Shown here: piece after piece, positions 27,546 through 36,651 of the stretch
Position numbering within the stretch: position 1 is the stretch's first letter
Layout of the letters: every line of letters begins with the position of its first letter
Assembly (NCBI RefSeq): GCF_021646545.1
Contig: NZ_JAKIRP010000004.1
Span: forward strand, 310,001 to 374,000
Direction: 5' to 3'
Source: Chitinophaga filiformis
Lineage (GTDB): Bacteria > Bacteroidota > Bacteroidia > Chitinophagales > Chitinophagaceae
DNA: 64,000 bases
Notes under the pieces: model-generated
Told to the model about the DNA's origin: nothing
Database searches by the model: none
The model's input: the letters and a program-made list of their open reading frames with translations, nothing else
Made by a program: the position numbers and the translations under genes

Positions 27546-28040
27546 CTATTTTCTGCTTCTTGCGAACTCGCTGTAATCAGTAACGGGAATTTTAGTAATA
27601 CCGGCCTGCCGTAACATAGTTACCAGCTGACCGCGATGAAACGTTGCATGATTAAATACCTGCATCAGTATTTCTATAACGGTTGATTTACAATATTGTT
27701 TCCGGGTATCGTAATAAGCCACCACATGTTGCAGTCTGACAGGCTGTACCTGTTTTACCCAGTCGGCCAGCAACTGGGACTGCTGCTGCCAGCGGGTACA
27801 CGCTTCGTCAAACGTGCCTTCGAAACCGGTAGAGGGCCGGACAGCCTGTTCGACCAGGTGTAAACGCTGGTACCACAAGCTTTCGACGTCCCACATATGG
27901 TATGCCGTCTTGCGTAAACTTCCGAAGCTGCTGCCTGTTTCCTGGTCCAGCTGTGTATCCGGCAACTTTTTCAATACGTCCGCCACCCTATTGTTAGCCC
28001 AAAGGTTATAAGCTGCATAGCTGAGCAGGATATCCTTCAT
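27546..28040 (-). CDS. DinB/YfiT-like metal-binding four-helix protein
   Basis: A protein of 164 residues when started at ATG 28040 (MKDILLSYAAYNLWANNRV), the usual DinB-family start; a longer frame begins 20 codons upstream. The family fold is a four-helix bundle with three histidines around a metal. Candidates here are His48 (TAYHMWDVE), His131 and His135 (FNHATFHRGQL). Members include thiol-dependent transferases and proteins of unknown role induced by DNA damage. It is separated from the NUDIX gene by 46 bp and probably shares its transcript. Confidence 0.8.
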   Translation of the reverse strand: MKDILLSYAAYNLWANNRVADVLKKLPDTQLDQETGSSFGSLRKTAYHMWDVESLWYQRLHLVEQAVRPSTGFEGTFDEACTRWQQQSQLLADWVKQVQPVRLQHVVAYYDTRKQYCKSTVIEILMQVFNHATFHRGQLVTMLRQAGITKIPVTDYSEFARSRK

Positions 28041-28126
28041 GGATATAATTTTAGTTACTATCTTCACCAAAATACCAAAAATTATGGCACCTGCCAGCAA
28101 GTGCAGGTAAATAATCCTGAAGGAAC

Positions 28127-28591
28127 ATGGAAAAAATTACTATTAGGGACGTACGAAAAGAAGATTGTCCAAGAATCATGGAGCTGATACAGGAGCTGGC
28201 GGAATATGAAAAGGCACCTGAGGCAGTAACTGTAACACTTGAAGAGTTTCAAGACGCAGGCTTCGGTAAGAACCCTGTCTGGAAAGCATTTGCGGCTGTC
28301 CATACGGAAGATGGGAAAGAAACAATTGTCGGTTTTGCGCTTTATTATATCCGTTATTCTACCTGGAAAGGATGCAGAATGTACCTGGAAGATCTGATCG
28401 TGACCGAAAGCTTCAGAGGCAGGCGTATAGGCAATATGTTGTTTGAAAGATTATTCGAGGAAGTAAGGGAAAAAAAGCTGAAAGGTATTAACTGGCAGGT
28501 ACTGGAATGGAATGAACCTGCTATCAACTTCTATAAGAAACTAAACGCCAACTTCGACCCGGAGTGGTGGAATGCCAGCATCGACTTTTAA
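28127..28591 (+). CDS. GNAT-family N-acetyltransferase, SSAT-like
   Basis: A 154-residue GNAT protein with an AGGA box 3 bp before the ATG. It contains VGFALYYIRYSTWKGCRMYLEDLIVTESFRGRRIGNML, with the acetyl-CoA loop (RGRRIG), and a C-terminal WQVLEWNEPAINFYKKLNA. The pattern YYxRYSTWxGxxxYLEDLIV resembles spermidine/thialysine N-acetyltransferases, so a diamine, polyamine or lysine analogue is a plausible substrate. It is convergent with fabD, and the shared terminator lies between them. Confidence 0.8.
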   Translation: MEKITIRDVRKEDCPRIMELIQELAEYEKAPEAVTVTLEEFQDAGFGKNPVWKAFAAVHTEDGKETIVGFALYYIRYSTWKGCRMYLEDLIVTESFRGRRIGNMLFERLFEEVREKKLKGINWQVLEWNEPAINFYKKLNANFDPEWWNASIDF

Positions 28592-28596
28592 ATATA

Positions 28597-28632
28597 GAGA
28601 GGGATCAGGAGTTAGTTCTGATCCCTCTTTCA
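28597..28632. terminator. Bidirectional intrinsic terminator between GNAT gene and fabD
   Basis: AGAGGGATCAG pairs with CTGATCCCTCT over a nine-base loop, with T/A-rich flanks. It sits 6 bp after one stop and 3 bp before the other. Confidence 0.8.
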
Positions 28633-28634
28633 AA

Positions 28635-29528
28635 TTAGCTGATCCCGTTCACCACGGCATCTTTCTGTATCTTCGCGATCAGTCCCTGCAATACCTTGCC
28701 AGGACCAACTTCTGTAAATGTAGTTGCACCATCTGCTACCATAGCCTGTACGGACTGTGTCCAGCGTACCGCACCAGTCAGCTGATCGATCAGGTTTTGT
28801 TTGATCTCAGCCGGACTGCTGATAGCTTTCGCCACCACGTTCTGATATACCGGGCAGGACGGTGTGCTGAAAGTTGTTTTCTCAATAGCTGCTTTCAGCT
28901 CTTCTTTGGCAGGGGCCATCAACGGGGAGTGGAATGCACCACCTACAGGCAGTACCAGGGCTCTTTTGGCACCAGCTGCTTTCATTCTTTCACACGCTAC
29001 GTCAATACCTTTGATGGAACCGGAAATCACCAGCTGACCAGGGCAGTTGAAGTTAGCAGGCACCACTACCTCTCCTGTTTCTGCGCTTACAGCAGCACAG
29101 ATCTCTTCCACTTTCGCATCATCCAGTGCCAGTACAGCCGCCATTGTTGAAGGCTGCAGCTCGCAGGCTTTCTGCATAGCTGTAGCACGTATGAATACCA
29201 GGCGCAATGCGTCTTCAAATGTCAGAGCGCCATTGGCCACCAGGGCTGAAAATTCACCCAGGGAATGTCCGGCTACCATGTCCGGCTTTGCCGCAGGCTC
29301 TGCACACAGGAAGGCGATCACGCTATGCAGGAATACTGCCGGTTGCGTTACTTTAGTCTGTTTCAGGTCTTCTTCGGTACCGGAAAACATAATGTCTGAT
29401 ATACGGAAGCCCAAAATTTCGTTGGCTTTCTCGAAAAGCTCTTTTGCTTTAGGATTGCTGTCGTACAGATTCTTGCCCATACCCGGGAACTGAGAACCCT
29501 GTCCTGGAAAAACGTAAGCGTGTTTCAT
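28635..29528 (-). CDS. fabD: Malonyl-CoA:ACP transacylase
   Basis: A 297-residue protein with the transacylase motifs FPGQGSQFPGMG (residues 7-18), GHSLGEF with nucleophile Ser89, and GGAFHSPLM with the catalytic histidine near 198. It moves malonyl from CoA to ACP and so supplies FabH and the elongating synthases. It stands alone, convergent with the GNAT gene. Confidence 0.96.
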   Translation of the reverse strand: MKHAYVFPGQGSQFPGMGKNLYDSNPKAKELFEKANEILGFRISDIMFSGTEEDLKQTKVTQPAVFLHSVIAFLCAEPAAKPDMVAGHSLGEFSALVANGALTFEDALRLVFIRATAMQKACELQPSTMAAVLALDDAKVEEICAAVSAETGEVVVPANFNCPGQLVISGSIKGIDVACERMKAAGAKRALVLPVGGAFHSPLMAPAKEELKAAIEKTTFSTPSCPVYQNVVAKAISSPAEIKQNLIDQLTGAVRWTQSVQAMVADGATTFTEVGPGKVLQGLIAKIQKDAVVNGIS

Positions 29529-29754
29529 CTGATTTGGTTTACGCTACCTGACACATGCATTAATATTTCTGCATATATCTTGGTAACTGGATTGCAAATA
29601 TTCATACTCTTTATGATATATCAAAATCCCTCCCAAAAAAGAGGGATTATAGCTGCGGTTGTTTAAATTGCATTGACCTTAACTCCATGTAGCATTTCGA
29701 TCCGTTCAGTAGAACACAGGTAATTCTTTAACAGGGATTAAAATACGTACTACA
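29529..29754. other. Divergent intergenic region, fabD / unknown gene
   Basis: A small inverted repeat, ATCCCTC (29626-29632) and GAGGGAT (29641-29647), lies in the middle. No convincing promoter consensus was found for either gene. Confidence 0.4.
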
Positions 29755-30189
29755 ATGATAACAGGAAATGATTACACCATAATTTCAAATAAAGAGTTCA
29801 ATGAATTCTTCCCGGCTTTTATTAATGACCTCAAAACGAAGGATGCACACCTCATTGTGGAAGAAGTGGAGGTGGTAGAAGATGAGGTGTATGAGTATGT
29901 GCTGGCAAAAGACAAAAAAGCATACCAGGAATACCAGGAAAACGGGTATGCCGTACATGAACGGGGTGAAGGTTGCTTTGTAATACTTGCCAGAAGGGTA
30001 CACAGGCTGGAATACAATGTTGAGATCACGACGAAGATAGAAGATGATGTAGAAGAGGCGATCGATCCTTATTCTTCCGTGCTGATATTAAGGGATACCT
30101 GGAGTTATACACTGGTGCTGCCGGCGGTGATTGAGGATAGTGATTATTGTCAGCGTGTGTATGATATAGCGGTGAATGTGTTGAGGTGA
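29755..30189 (+). CDS. Hypothetical acidic protein, 144 residues
   Basis: An intact frame with a strongly acidic first half (LIVEEVEVVEDEVYEYV) and mixed alpha/beta-looking sequence; no signal peptide, membrane helix or known motif. Long EV/DE runs on one strand can mimic coding, but the frame also has a plausible end (SDYCQRVYDIAVNVLR) and fills the gap between a divergent promoter region and folE. I do not recognise the family. Confidence 0.6.
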   Translation: MITGNDYTIISNKEFNEFFPAFINDLKTKDAHLIVEEVEVVEDEVYEYVLAKDKKAYQEYQENGYAVHERGEGCFVILARRVHRLEYNVEITTKIEDDVEEAIDPYSSVLILRDTWSYTLVLPAVIEDSDYCQRVYDIAVNVLR

Positions 30190-30221
30190 AAAAAAAACCG
30201 CCTGGCATACACCAGACGGTT
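30189..30221 (-). terminator. Intrinsic terminator of queD-folE
   Basis: On the minus strand AACCGTCTGG pairs with CCAGGCGGTT (one G-T pair), followed by a long T-run. It abuts the stop of the 144-residue gene on the other strand. Confidence 0.8.
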
Positions 30222-30239
30222 CGTATCTCTTCATTGAAC

Positions 30240-30827
30240 TTATTTCGTAATCAAACGCATAAACTCATTCCTCGTTCTGCCATCTTCAAATTGTCCTGAA
30301 AATGCAGACGTCGTTGTTACTGAGTTTTGCTTCTGCACACCACGCATCATCATACACAGATGCTGCGCTTCTATCACCACTCCTACTCCCAGCGGCTGCA
30401 GTGTTTCCTGGATGGCATCCAGGATCTGATGGGTCATGCGCTCCTGCACCTGTAGTCTGCGTGCATACACATCCACCACGCGGGCCAGTTTACTCAGACC
30501 AGTGATATACCCATTAGGAATATAGGCAATATGCGCCTTCCCGAAGAACGGTAACATATGGTGCTCGCACAGCGAATACAACTCAATATCCTTTACGATC
30601 ACCATTTCACTATATGCTTCTGTAAACCTGGCACCTTCAAGGATGGCCTTTGCATCCATCTGGTAGCCTTCAGTGAGGAATTGCATTGCCTTGGCCACAC
30701 GTTCCGGCGTCTTCATTAATCCTTCTCTCTCCGCGTCTTCTCCCAATAACTCGATACTGCTCTTGTAATGATGAATAAGCTCATTCGTTATCTTTTCATC
30801 ATACGTTTCTATCTTATTGTAAGCCAT
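30240..30827 (-). CDS. folE: GTP cyclohydrolase I
   Basis: A 195-residue protein with [43 protein letters not shown] and [27 protein letters not shown]. The cysteine and histidine of CEHH and the cysteine of HLCMMMRG are the zinc ligands. It converts GTP to 7,8-dihydroneopterin triphosphate for folate, and for queuosine through the adjacent queD product. It is 66 bp downstream of queD on the same strand, so they probably form one operon. Confidence 0.96.
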   Translation of the reverse strand: MAYNKIETYDEKITNELIHHYKSSIELLGEDAEREGLMKTPERVAKAMQFLTEGYQMDAKAILEGARFTEAYSEMVIVKDIELYSLCEHHMLPFFGKAHIAYIPNGYITGLSKLARVVDVYARRLQVQERMTHQILDAIQETLQPLGVGVVIEAQHLCMMMRGVQKQNSVTTTSAFSGQFEDGRTRNEFMRLITK

Positions 30828-30893
30828 TACTATAATTAACTTAGTCTAATAATCGGCAATCCTGAATATCCATGGTATGGGATATGTCATCGC

Positions 30894-31307
30894 TTATTTA
30901 CCACCAAAGTATTCTACATAGATACGAGGTGTCTCATACAGCTTAATACAATGTAATTCCACCCCCGCAGGCAGGTGAGGCGTCAGCTGATCCCAGATGC
31001 CTATAGCGAGATTTTCAGCGGAGGTAAATATGCCGGCCATGAAATCAACATCCACATTCAGATTCCTGTGGTCGACCTTTTCCACGATATAATCCTTGAT
31101 AAGTACGCCGAGTGTCTTGGCATTGAATACAAATCCGGTTTCCGGATCAGGCGTTCCCTTCACAGTGACGTGTAACTCGTAATTATGACCGTGCCAGTTT
31201 TCGTTAGCACATTTACCGAACACTTCCTCGTTCTTTTCCTTACTCCAAGCGGGATTGGATAACTTATGCGCCGCATTGAAGTTCTCCACACGCGTTAAAT
31301 AGATCAT
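30894..31307 (-). CDS. queD: 6-carboxytetrahydropterin / 6-pyruvoyltetrahydropterin synthase
   Basis: A 137-residue protein. Zinc ligands are His14 (FNAAHKL), His39 and His41 (WHGHNYEL); the catalytic cysteine is Cys33 in FGKCANENWHGHNY. VDHRNLN and the glutamate in KLYETP complete the pterin site. It uses the dihydroneopterin triphosphate made by FolE, which is encoded next. In bacteria the usual role is the second step of queuosine (7-deazaguanine) synthesis. A PTPS-type pterin role cannot be excluded. Confidence 0.9.
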   Translation of the reverse strand: MIYLTRVENFNAAHKLSNPAWSKEKNEEVFGKCANENWHGHNYELHVTVKGTPDPETGFVFNAKTLGVLIKDYIVEKVDHRNLNVDVDFMAGIFTSAENLAIGIWDQLTPHLPAGVELHCIKLYETPRIYVEYFGGK

Positions 31308-31327
31308 TATGTACTCTATATTTTCCG

Positions 31328-31335
31328 CAAAAATA
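31328..31335 (-). promoter_or_regulatory. Candidate -7 box of queD-folE
   Basis: TATTTTTG on the minus strand, 20 bp before the queD start, matches TAnnTTTG. No clear -33 element was found. Confidence 0.4.
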
Positions 31336-31359
31336 CAATAATTCGATCAGAACCGATCG

Positions 31360-31389
31360 TTACACAAAAACCAAAAGCGCCTACCTTTG
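31360..31389 (+). promoter_or_regulatory. Promoter of mqnB-mqnD, probably leaderless
   Basis: TTA at 31360-31362 and TACCTTTG at 31382-31389 are 19 bp apart. The -7 box ends only four bases before the mqnB ATG, so the transcript would start at or next to the start codon. Confidence 0.65.
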
Positions 31390-31393
31390 CACC

Positions 31394-32044
31394 ATGAAAA
31401 TATTGGTTACCGCAGCTACTACCTTTGAAATCCAGCCTTTTATGGACCATCTGGCCAGCAGGAACTACCGGAATTGCCAGGTAACCACCCTGATAGGCGG
31501 CATCGGCATGATGCACACCGCTTACCAACTGGGCAGGCAATTTGCCTCATCTCGTCCGGATTTTGCCATTCAGGCCGGTATTGCCGGCTGTTTTGACCAT
31601 TCCTGGGAAATGGGGAAAGTAGTGATCGTTGATAAAGAACAATTAGGCGACCTGGGCGTTGAAGACGACCAGGCTTATAAAGACCTGTTTGATATACAGT
31701 TATGGCAGCCGGATCAGCCTCCGTTTACTAACAGGCAGCTTATCAATCCGCTGACAGACCTTCCTCACCTGCCCGGACTCCCAACTGCTTCAGGTGTAAC
31801 CATCAATACCGTCAGCGGTAGCGAGCGCACCCGTCAGCTACTGGTCGACAAGTATAATCCGGAAGTCGAAAGTATGGAAGGCGCGGCTTTTCATTACGCC
31901 TGCCTGCTGGAAAAAATTCCCTTTCTGCAACTACGGAGTATCTCCAATTATGTAGAAGTAAGAGATAAGAGCAAATGGAAGATCCAGCTGGCTATTAAAG
32001 AATTGAATGATGCATTGATTAAATATTTTGAACGATGGAACTAA
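31394..32044 (+). CDS. mqnB: Futalosine hydrolase
   Basis: A 216-residue protein of the nucleoside-phosphorylase-like hydrolase family: GGIGMMHTAYQLGRQF, AIQAGIAGCFDHSWEMGKVVIVD, and VESMEGAAFHYACLLEKIPFLQLRSISNYVE. It hydrolyses futalosine to hypoxanthine and dehypoxanthinyl futalosine in the futalosine route to menaquinone. The next gene is mqnD of the same pathway, and the two frames overlap by 10 bp, which points to coupled translation. Confidence 0.93.
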   Translation: MKILVTAATTFEIQPFMDHLASRNYRNCQVTTLIGGIGMMHTAYQLGRQFASSRPDFAIQAGIAGCFDHSWEMGKVVIVDKEQLGDLGVEDDQAYKDLFDIQLWQPDQPPFTNRQLINPLTDLPHLPGLPTASGVTINTVSGSERTRQLLVDKYNPEVESMEGAAFHYACLLEKIPFLQLRSISNYVEVRDKSKWKIQLAIKELNDALIKYFERWN

Positions 32045-32820
32045 CATTAGGATTCTCACCATGCCCGAATGATACATTCATTTTTGATGCGATGGTGAAT
32101 AACAAGATCGATACAAAGGGCCTCACATTCAAGACACAGCTTGAAGATGTTGAAACACTGAACAAGTGGGCCATGCAGGGCAAACTGGCTGTCACCAAAC
32201 TCAGTTTCGGGGTATACCAGAAAGTGAAAGACCAGTACGAACTACTCAACAGTGGCAGCGCTTTGGGCAGAGGTTGCGGACCATTGCTCATCGCTAAAAA
32301 AGATATCCCGCAGGAAAAGATCAAAGATTGTAAGATAGCTATCCCCGGAGAAAATACAACAGCTAACTTACTCTTCTCTATTGCTTTTCCGGAAGCAAAA
32401 CAAAAAGAGGTAATGCTTTTCTCGGATATCGAAAATGCAGTGCTGGACGGCCGTGTTGATGCGGGCGTGATCATTCATGAGAACAGGTTCACTTATCAGC
32501 AGAAAGGTCTTGTAAAAATTATTGATCTTGGTGAATACTGGGAAAGCACTACCGGCAGCCCTATTCCCTTAGGTGGCATCTTTATCCGTAAAGATATTCC
32601 TGATCATATCAAACAACAGGTAGATCAACTGATACATGACAGTCTGCAATATTCCTATAAACATTATCCTGCATTATCATCCTATGTAACTGATCATGCA
32701 CAGGAAATGGATGAAACAGTGATGCGTCAGCACATTGATCTGTATGTAAATGATTTCAGTCTTGGCCTTGGAGAAGCAGGTAAAGCTGCGGTTGACAGAC
32801 TGATGTCTGTGTATGCATAA
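32035..32820 (+). CDS. mqnD: 1,4-Dihydroxy-6-naphthoate synthase
   Basis: A 261-residue periplasmic-binding-protein-fold enzyme with the MqnD opening LGFSPCPNDTFIFDAMV, plus VTKLSFGVYQKV, LGRGCGPLL, and DAGVIIHENRFTY. It converts cyclic dehypoxanthinyl futalosine to 1,4-dihydroxy-6-naphthoate, the late soluble step of the futalosine menaquinone pathway. The other mqn genes are not in this window. Confidence 0.95.
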   Translation: MELTLGFSPCPNDTFIFDAMVNNKIDTKGLTFKTQLEDVETLNKWAMQGKLAVTKLSFGVYQKVKDQYELLNSGSALGRGCGPLLIAKKDIPQEKIKDCKIAIPGENTTANLLFSIAFPEAKQKEVMLFSDIENAVLDGRVDAGVIIHENRFTYQQKGLVKIIDLGEYWESTTGSPIPLGGIFIRKDIPDHIKQQVDQLIHDSLQYSYKHYPALSSYVTDHAQEMDETVMRQHIDLYVNDFSLGLGEAGKAAVDRLMSVYA

Positions 32821-32841
32821 ACATTAACAGTATACAATAAA

Positions 32842-32884
32842 AACAGCCCACAAATGATTAGCAAATCGTCTGTGGGCTGTTTAT
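32842..32884. terminator. Hairpin terminator after mqnD
   Basis: ACAGCCCACA (32843-32852) pairs with TGTGGGCTGT (32871-32880), then TTTAT. It lies between convergent genes mqnD and photolyase. Confidence 0.7.
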
Positions 32885-32930
32885 GTCTTAATGGTTGTAT
32901 TACTTCCGCACTTCTTTTATTTACGATGAC

Positions 32931-34235
32931 CTAAGAAGCTAATGCGGCTTTATAGACTTCCAATACTCTTTTACGTGCCTGCTCATGTACAACCATGGGC
33001 TGTACGTAAGTCAGCTCTTCAAATTCGGGCACCCATTTTCTGATGTATTCGAATGAAGGATCAAAACGTTGTGTTTGCAACGTTGGATTGAACACCCTGA
33101 AATAAGGTGCTGCATCGCAGCCGCAACCTGCCGCCCATTGCCAGTTACCATTGTTTGCTGCCAGATCATAATCGAGCAATTTCTTAGCGAAATAAGCTTC
33201 TCCCCAACGCCAGTCTATCAACAGATGTTTCGTAAGAAAGCTTGCAGTGATCATACGTACGCGGTTATGCATAAAACCTGTTGCATTTAATTCGCGCATG
33301 CCTGCATCTACAATAGGATAACCCGTCTGTCCGTCGCACCATTGCTGGAATTCTCTTTCATTATTCCGCCATTGTATGTTGTCGTATTCACGACGGAAAG
33401 AGTGCCCGACAACATGTGGAAAATGCCATAGGATCATCTGGAAGAAATCACGCCATATCAGTTCACCGAGAAATGTCTCGTTCAGCTGATTAGCGCGGTC
33501 AGCCAATTCACGTATGCTTATCGTGCCGAAACGCAGATGCAGTCCAATGTGTGTCGTACCTTCAACACCAGGCAGGTCCCGGGTTTTATCATAGTTCTTT
33601 ATCACACTGTCCTTTACTCTCATAGAGGGAAATCCCCTGTCTCCTGCAACGAATCCGATAGCACGCAGGCTGGGGACCTTTTTCACTTTCTGCTTAAAGA
33701 AATTGCCGAAATATTTTTCTGTAGGATATGCTTGTAAAGAATAATCATTCAATAATGTTTTCCATTTTTTGCTATACGGTGTAAACACCGTATATGGTTC
33801 TCCGTTATCTTTCAAAATTTCATCACGATCAAAGATAACCTGATCCTTGTACTGATGAAAGCCAATACCTTTTTCCTTCAGCCGCTTTGCAATATCTGTG
33901 TCCCGCTTTACTGCGTAAGGCTCATAGTCGATGTTGGTGAACACTTCCTGCACATCATACTGTGTGGTCCAGTATTCAAATGCTTCCTGCGGAGTGCCGT
34001 AATAAACATCCAGCGTACTCCCCAGTTTACTGAGCTTTACCTGCAGATCATTCAATGTGTCATGAATGAAAGTGACGCGTCTGTCACGTTTGTCTTCAAG
34101 ATCATTCAGAATGTTTGTGTCGAACACAAAGACAGGTACAACGGGATTTGTTGATTTCAAAGCGTGGTACAATGCTGCATGGTCAAGCAGACGTAAGTCA
34201 CGTCGCAACCAGCATAAGTTTATGTTTGGAGGCAT
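32931..34235 (-). CDS. phr: Deoxyribodipyrimidine photolyase (cryptochrome/photolyase family)
   Basis: A 434-residue protein with an N-terminal alpha/beta antenna domain (CWLRRDLRLLDHAALYHAL) and a C-terminal FAD domain. Motifs include GLHLRFGTISIRELA, LIWRDFFQMILWHFPHV, WCDGQTGYPIVDAGMREL, GFMHNRVRMITASFLTKHL and NNGNWQWAAGCGCDAAPYFRVFNP. The last carries the FAD-binding Asn and the electron-transfer tryptophans of CPD photolyases. It repairs cyclobutane pyrimidine dimers in visible light. It stands alone. Confidence 0.93.
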   Translation of the reverse strand: MPPNINLCWLRRDLRLLDHAALYHALKSTNPVVPVFVFDTNILNDLEDKRDRRVTFIHDTLNDLQVKLSKLGSTLDVYYGTPQEAFEYWTTQYDVQEVFTNIDYEPYAVKRDTDIAKRLKEKGIGFHQYKDQVIFDRDEILKDNGEPYTVFTPYSKKWKTLLNDYSLQAYPTEKYFGNFFKQKVKKVPSLRAIGFVAGDRGFPSMRVKDSVIKNYDKTRDLPGVEGTTHIGLHLRFGTISIRELADRANQLNETFLGELIWRDFFQMILWHFPHVVGHSFRREYDNIQWRNNEREFQQWCDGQTGYPIVDAGMRELNATGFMHNRVRMITASFLTKHLLIDWRWGEAYFAKKLLDYDLAANNGNWQWAAGCGCDAAPYFRVFNPTLQTQRFDPSFEYIRKWVPEFEELTYVQPMVVHEQARKRVLEVYKAALAS

Positions 34236-34378
34236 AAGAGTGGTTAGTTTTGCATTCTCAAATAAACAATCGCAGGTACAAGATAAACCGGATAAAACAA
34301 AGAAAGTTCCACTAAAAATATGTCACTGCCGTGCAGGTTCAGTATATAATACTAAATAAAGTGATCGCATATTTTTAT

Positions 34379-35224
34379 CTATAATCCTTCGTGGATGAGC
34401 TCATGTAGAATAACCGCAGTGGCATTTCCATAACTGCTATCGCGGAATGAACCTACCCAGCGGATGCCGGTAACGGCATTGGTAAGAAATATTTCATCTG
34501 CTGTTTCAAGATCAGCCACTGTTATAGGTTTCTCTGTAACTGTGAAAGGCATGTCCATACGTAACAGGTTCTTACGCATTACACCGCATACTCCTCCTTC
34601 GGACAAAGGAGGCGTGACGATCTCGCGGCCATGCACTATAAAAAGATTGGCGATAGTGGTATCGGCCACTCTTCCGCAGGGATTCAGCAACACTGCTTCA
34701 TTAATGCGGTGTTGTTTTGCATACATGGCAGCCATCACATAAGGCAGGCAATTATTGGACTTTATATAAGAATATTTGTCGCTCGCCTTTCTCACATCAG
34801 GGAAAATATCCAGCCTCAGCCCGGTTTCATTTAACTCCAGTATGTTCTTGTTCAATTCCCAGCTCTGGATAATAAAATTCGGCAGATTATTTATCGGGTC
34901 GTACAAGCCTCCATCTGACCTGAAAACGGTCAGTCTTACCCTGGCCAGCCTGTCATGACCATTCCGGCTGCAAAGCTCTGTCACAAGCCTTGTAAAATAT
35001 GCTTTTGTAAACTGTTGGGGGACATCAAAATGAAGGAGGTTCATGCTGGACATCAACCGCTCAAAATGCAGGTCTGCCAATAAGATCCGCCCCTGGTACA
35101 CCCGCATGGTTTCAAAACAACCATCTCCGTAACGGAAGGAACGGTTATCGGCCGTTAATATAGGCTCGGACGCCGTAATAAACTTACCATTATAACATAA
35201 AGAACCCGATTGCACTTCGAACAC
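34379..35224 (-). CDS. Class IV aminotransferase-fold PLP enzyme (PabC/IlvE-like)
   Basis: A 281-residue protein with the class IV pattern: RYGDGCFETMRVYQGRI, FERL, Lys155 in YIKSNNCLPYVMA as the Schiff-base lysine, and RVADTTIANLFIV before the end. The acid in that last motif is Asp188 where Glu is usual. Family members make branched-chain amino acids, act as 4-amino-4-deoxychorismate lyase, or act as D-amino-acid transaminases. The short length and the NP-C-GRVADTTIANLF pattern favour the lyase or a general class IV enzyme. The start is GTG. Confidence 0.75.
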   Translation of the reverse strand: MFEVQSGSLCYNGKFITASEPILTADNRSFRYGDGCFETMRVYQGRILLADLHFERLMSSMNLLHFDVPQQFTKAYFTRLVTELCSRNGHDRLARVRLTVFRSDGGLYDPINNLPNFIIQSWELNKNILELNETGLRLDIFPDVRKASDKYSYIKSNNCLPYVMAAMYAKQHRINEAVLLNPCGRVADTTIANLFIVHGREIVTPPLSEGGVCGVMRKNLLRMDMPFTVTEKPITVADLETADEIFLTNAVTGIRWVGSFRDSSYGNATAVILHELIHEGL

Positions 35225-35890
35225 TTTAACTTTTGATTGGACTGTTAAGTTACGGAAAATTAATGGGGTAAAAATGGGTAGCGGTTACCCGGCCTGACGC
35301 CGGATAACCGTCTTTTTTACATAGGACAGGGGTTCTTCCCGGCTTGAGGCAGGGATGGACACCTGTAATAAACTGACAACCCAATATTGGAAACTGCTGA
35401 TGATACGGAAACCTCTGGCGATGCTACGCACAAACCCAGACACGGGCATGCAATCCGCTAAGTGTGACACAGTATTCTTTCATAATTCAAAAAAAAAGTA
35501 TAAGATAAATAGGACACTTCGAACAATCACATGACAGGAACTTAAATTCCAACATATACCATTCGGTACCTGTAATCATTCAGTATTCTTCTCCATTCAG
35601 GATAGATACGTACGTGGTCTTAATTTCATAGTGTTGCTTGATTCTCTGAACGTTTCACGACAATTTTCACAATGCGCTTTACATTGTACGATTTAAAGTT
35701 TTGGTTCTCCCCTCAGGGAATATTGACTTCTCTTATCGGATCTTGATTCGAATGCTGTTCACATATATTACTGTTGCGTGATTACCAACAGTAATTTGAT
35801 ACAGCAAAGATGCTGATTTTGTTTTATTCTACAATAGCAAGTTAAGGGTATTGCAAATATGAGGGATAATACTTATGAAAAAATAAAAAA
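35225..35890. other. Non-coding stretch upstream of the aminotransferase gene
   Basis: I see no convincing gene. A 61-codon minus-strand frame (35285-35470, GTG start, ending VKKTVIRRQAG) has no recognisable features. A hairpin followed by T lies at 35282-35318. The rest, to scoB, is AT-rich with no motif I recognise. Confidence 0.45.
35282..35318 (+). terminator. Terminator-like hairpin with no evident upstream plus-strand gene
   Basis: CGGTTACCCGGC pairs imperfectly with GCCGGATAACCG, followed by T and a six-T run on the plus strand. The minus-strand 61-codon frame ends inside it. Confidence 0.5.
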
Positions 35891-35942
35891 TTAGGAATTG
35901 AGAATTTAACACGAAGAGCTATCGCGGCATTTCAATTCCTAA
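35881..35942 (-). terminator. Terminator of the scoA-scoB transcript
   Basis: On the minus strand TTAGGAATTGA (35932-35942) pairs with its complement at 35891-35901 over a 30-base loop, followed by TTTTTTATTT. It starts 10 bp after the scoB stop. Confidence 0.6.
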
Positions 35943-35951
35943 TCCAGGCAC

Positions 35952-36611
35952 TTAATTCAGCTTCATTTCAGGTATATCTCCGCTGACTACCAGCCGCCCT
36001 GCTGTCTTAGCTACGATCTCGTCCACACTTACACCAGGGGCTCTTTCCAGTAAGCGGAAACCCTCTGGGGTAATATCCATTACGGCCAGTTCGGTTACCA
36101 CTTTTTTCACACAGGATACACCCGTCAGCGGCAGGGTACACGTTGGTAGCAATTTACTTTCCCCTTTGGGATTTGTATGCATCATTGCCACGATAATATT
36201 TTTTGCGGATGCTACCAGGTCCATCGCTCCTCCCATTCCTTTTACCATTTTACCGGGTATTTTCCAGTTGGCGATATCGCCTGCGTCAGATATTTCCATG
36301 GCGCCTAATACAGTAAGATCCACCTTTCCTGCCCTGATCATGCCGAAGCTCTCGGCAGAGTCAAAAAAAGCGCCACCCGGCAGTACTGTAACCGTTTCCT
36401 TACCTGCATTGATCAGGTCCGGATCCATTTCCTGCTCTTCGGGATAAGGTCCCATGCCCAGCAAGCCGTTTTCGGACTGTAGCATGATAGAGATACCCGG
36501 CGGAATAAAGTTAGCCACCAGGGTCGGAATACCAATGCCCAGGTTTACATACATACCATCGCGCAGTTCCTGTGCTATTCTTTTGGCAATGCCATATTTA
36601 TCTAAAGACAT
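35952..36611 (-). CDS. scoB: 3-Oxoacid CoA-transferase, beta subunit
   Basis: A 219-residue protein. It carries [18 protein letters not shown] and the catalytic glutamate motif [12 protein letters not shown] (Glu47), plus [12 protein letters not shown] and [18 protein letters not shown]. With ScoA it transfers CoA from succinyl-CoA to acetoacetate (or another 3-oxoacid) in ketone-body or amino-acid breakdown. It is separated from scoA by 40 bp and is the last gene of the minus-strand run from bamD. Confidence 0.93.
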   Translation of the reverse strand: MSLDKYGIAKRIAQELRDGMYVNLGIGIPTLVANFIPPGISIMLQSENGLLGMGPYPEEQEMDPDLINAGKETVTVLPGGAFFDSAESFGMIRAGKVDLTVLGAMEISDAGDIANWKIPGKMVKGMGGAMDLVASAKNIIVAMMHTNPKGESKLLPTCTLPLTGVSCVKKVVTELAVMDITPEGFRLLERAPGVSVDEIVAKTAGRLVVSGDIPEMKLN

Positions 36612-36651
36612 AACGATTTTCAGATTTGAGGTTGCAGTAAGTTATGAGGGC

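Noticed and set aside
35285..35470. A 61-codon minus-strand gene
   Set aside because: GTG start, no motif, no promoter; kept only as a possibility within the gene-free stretch.
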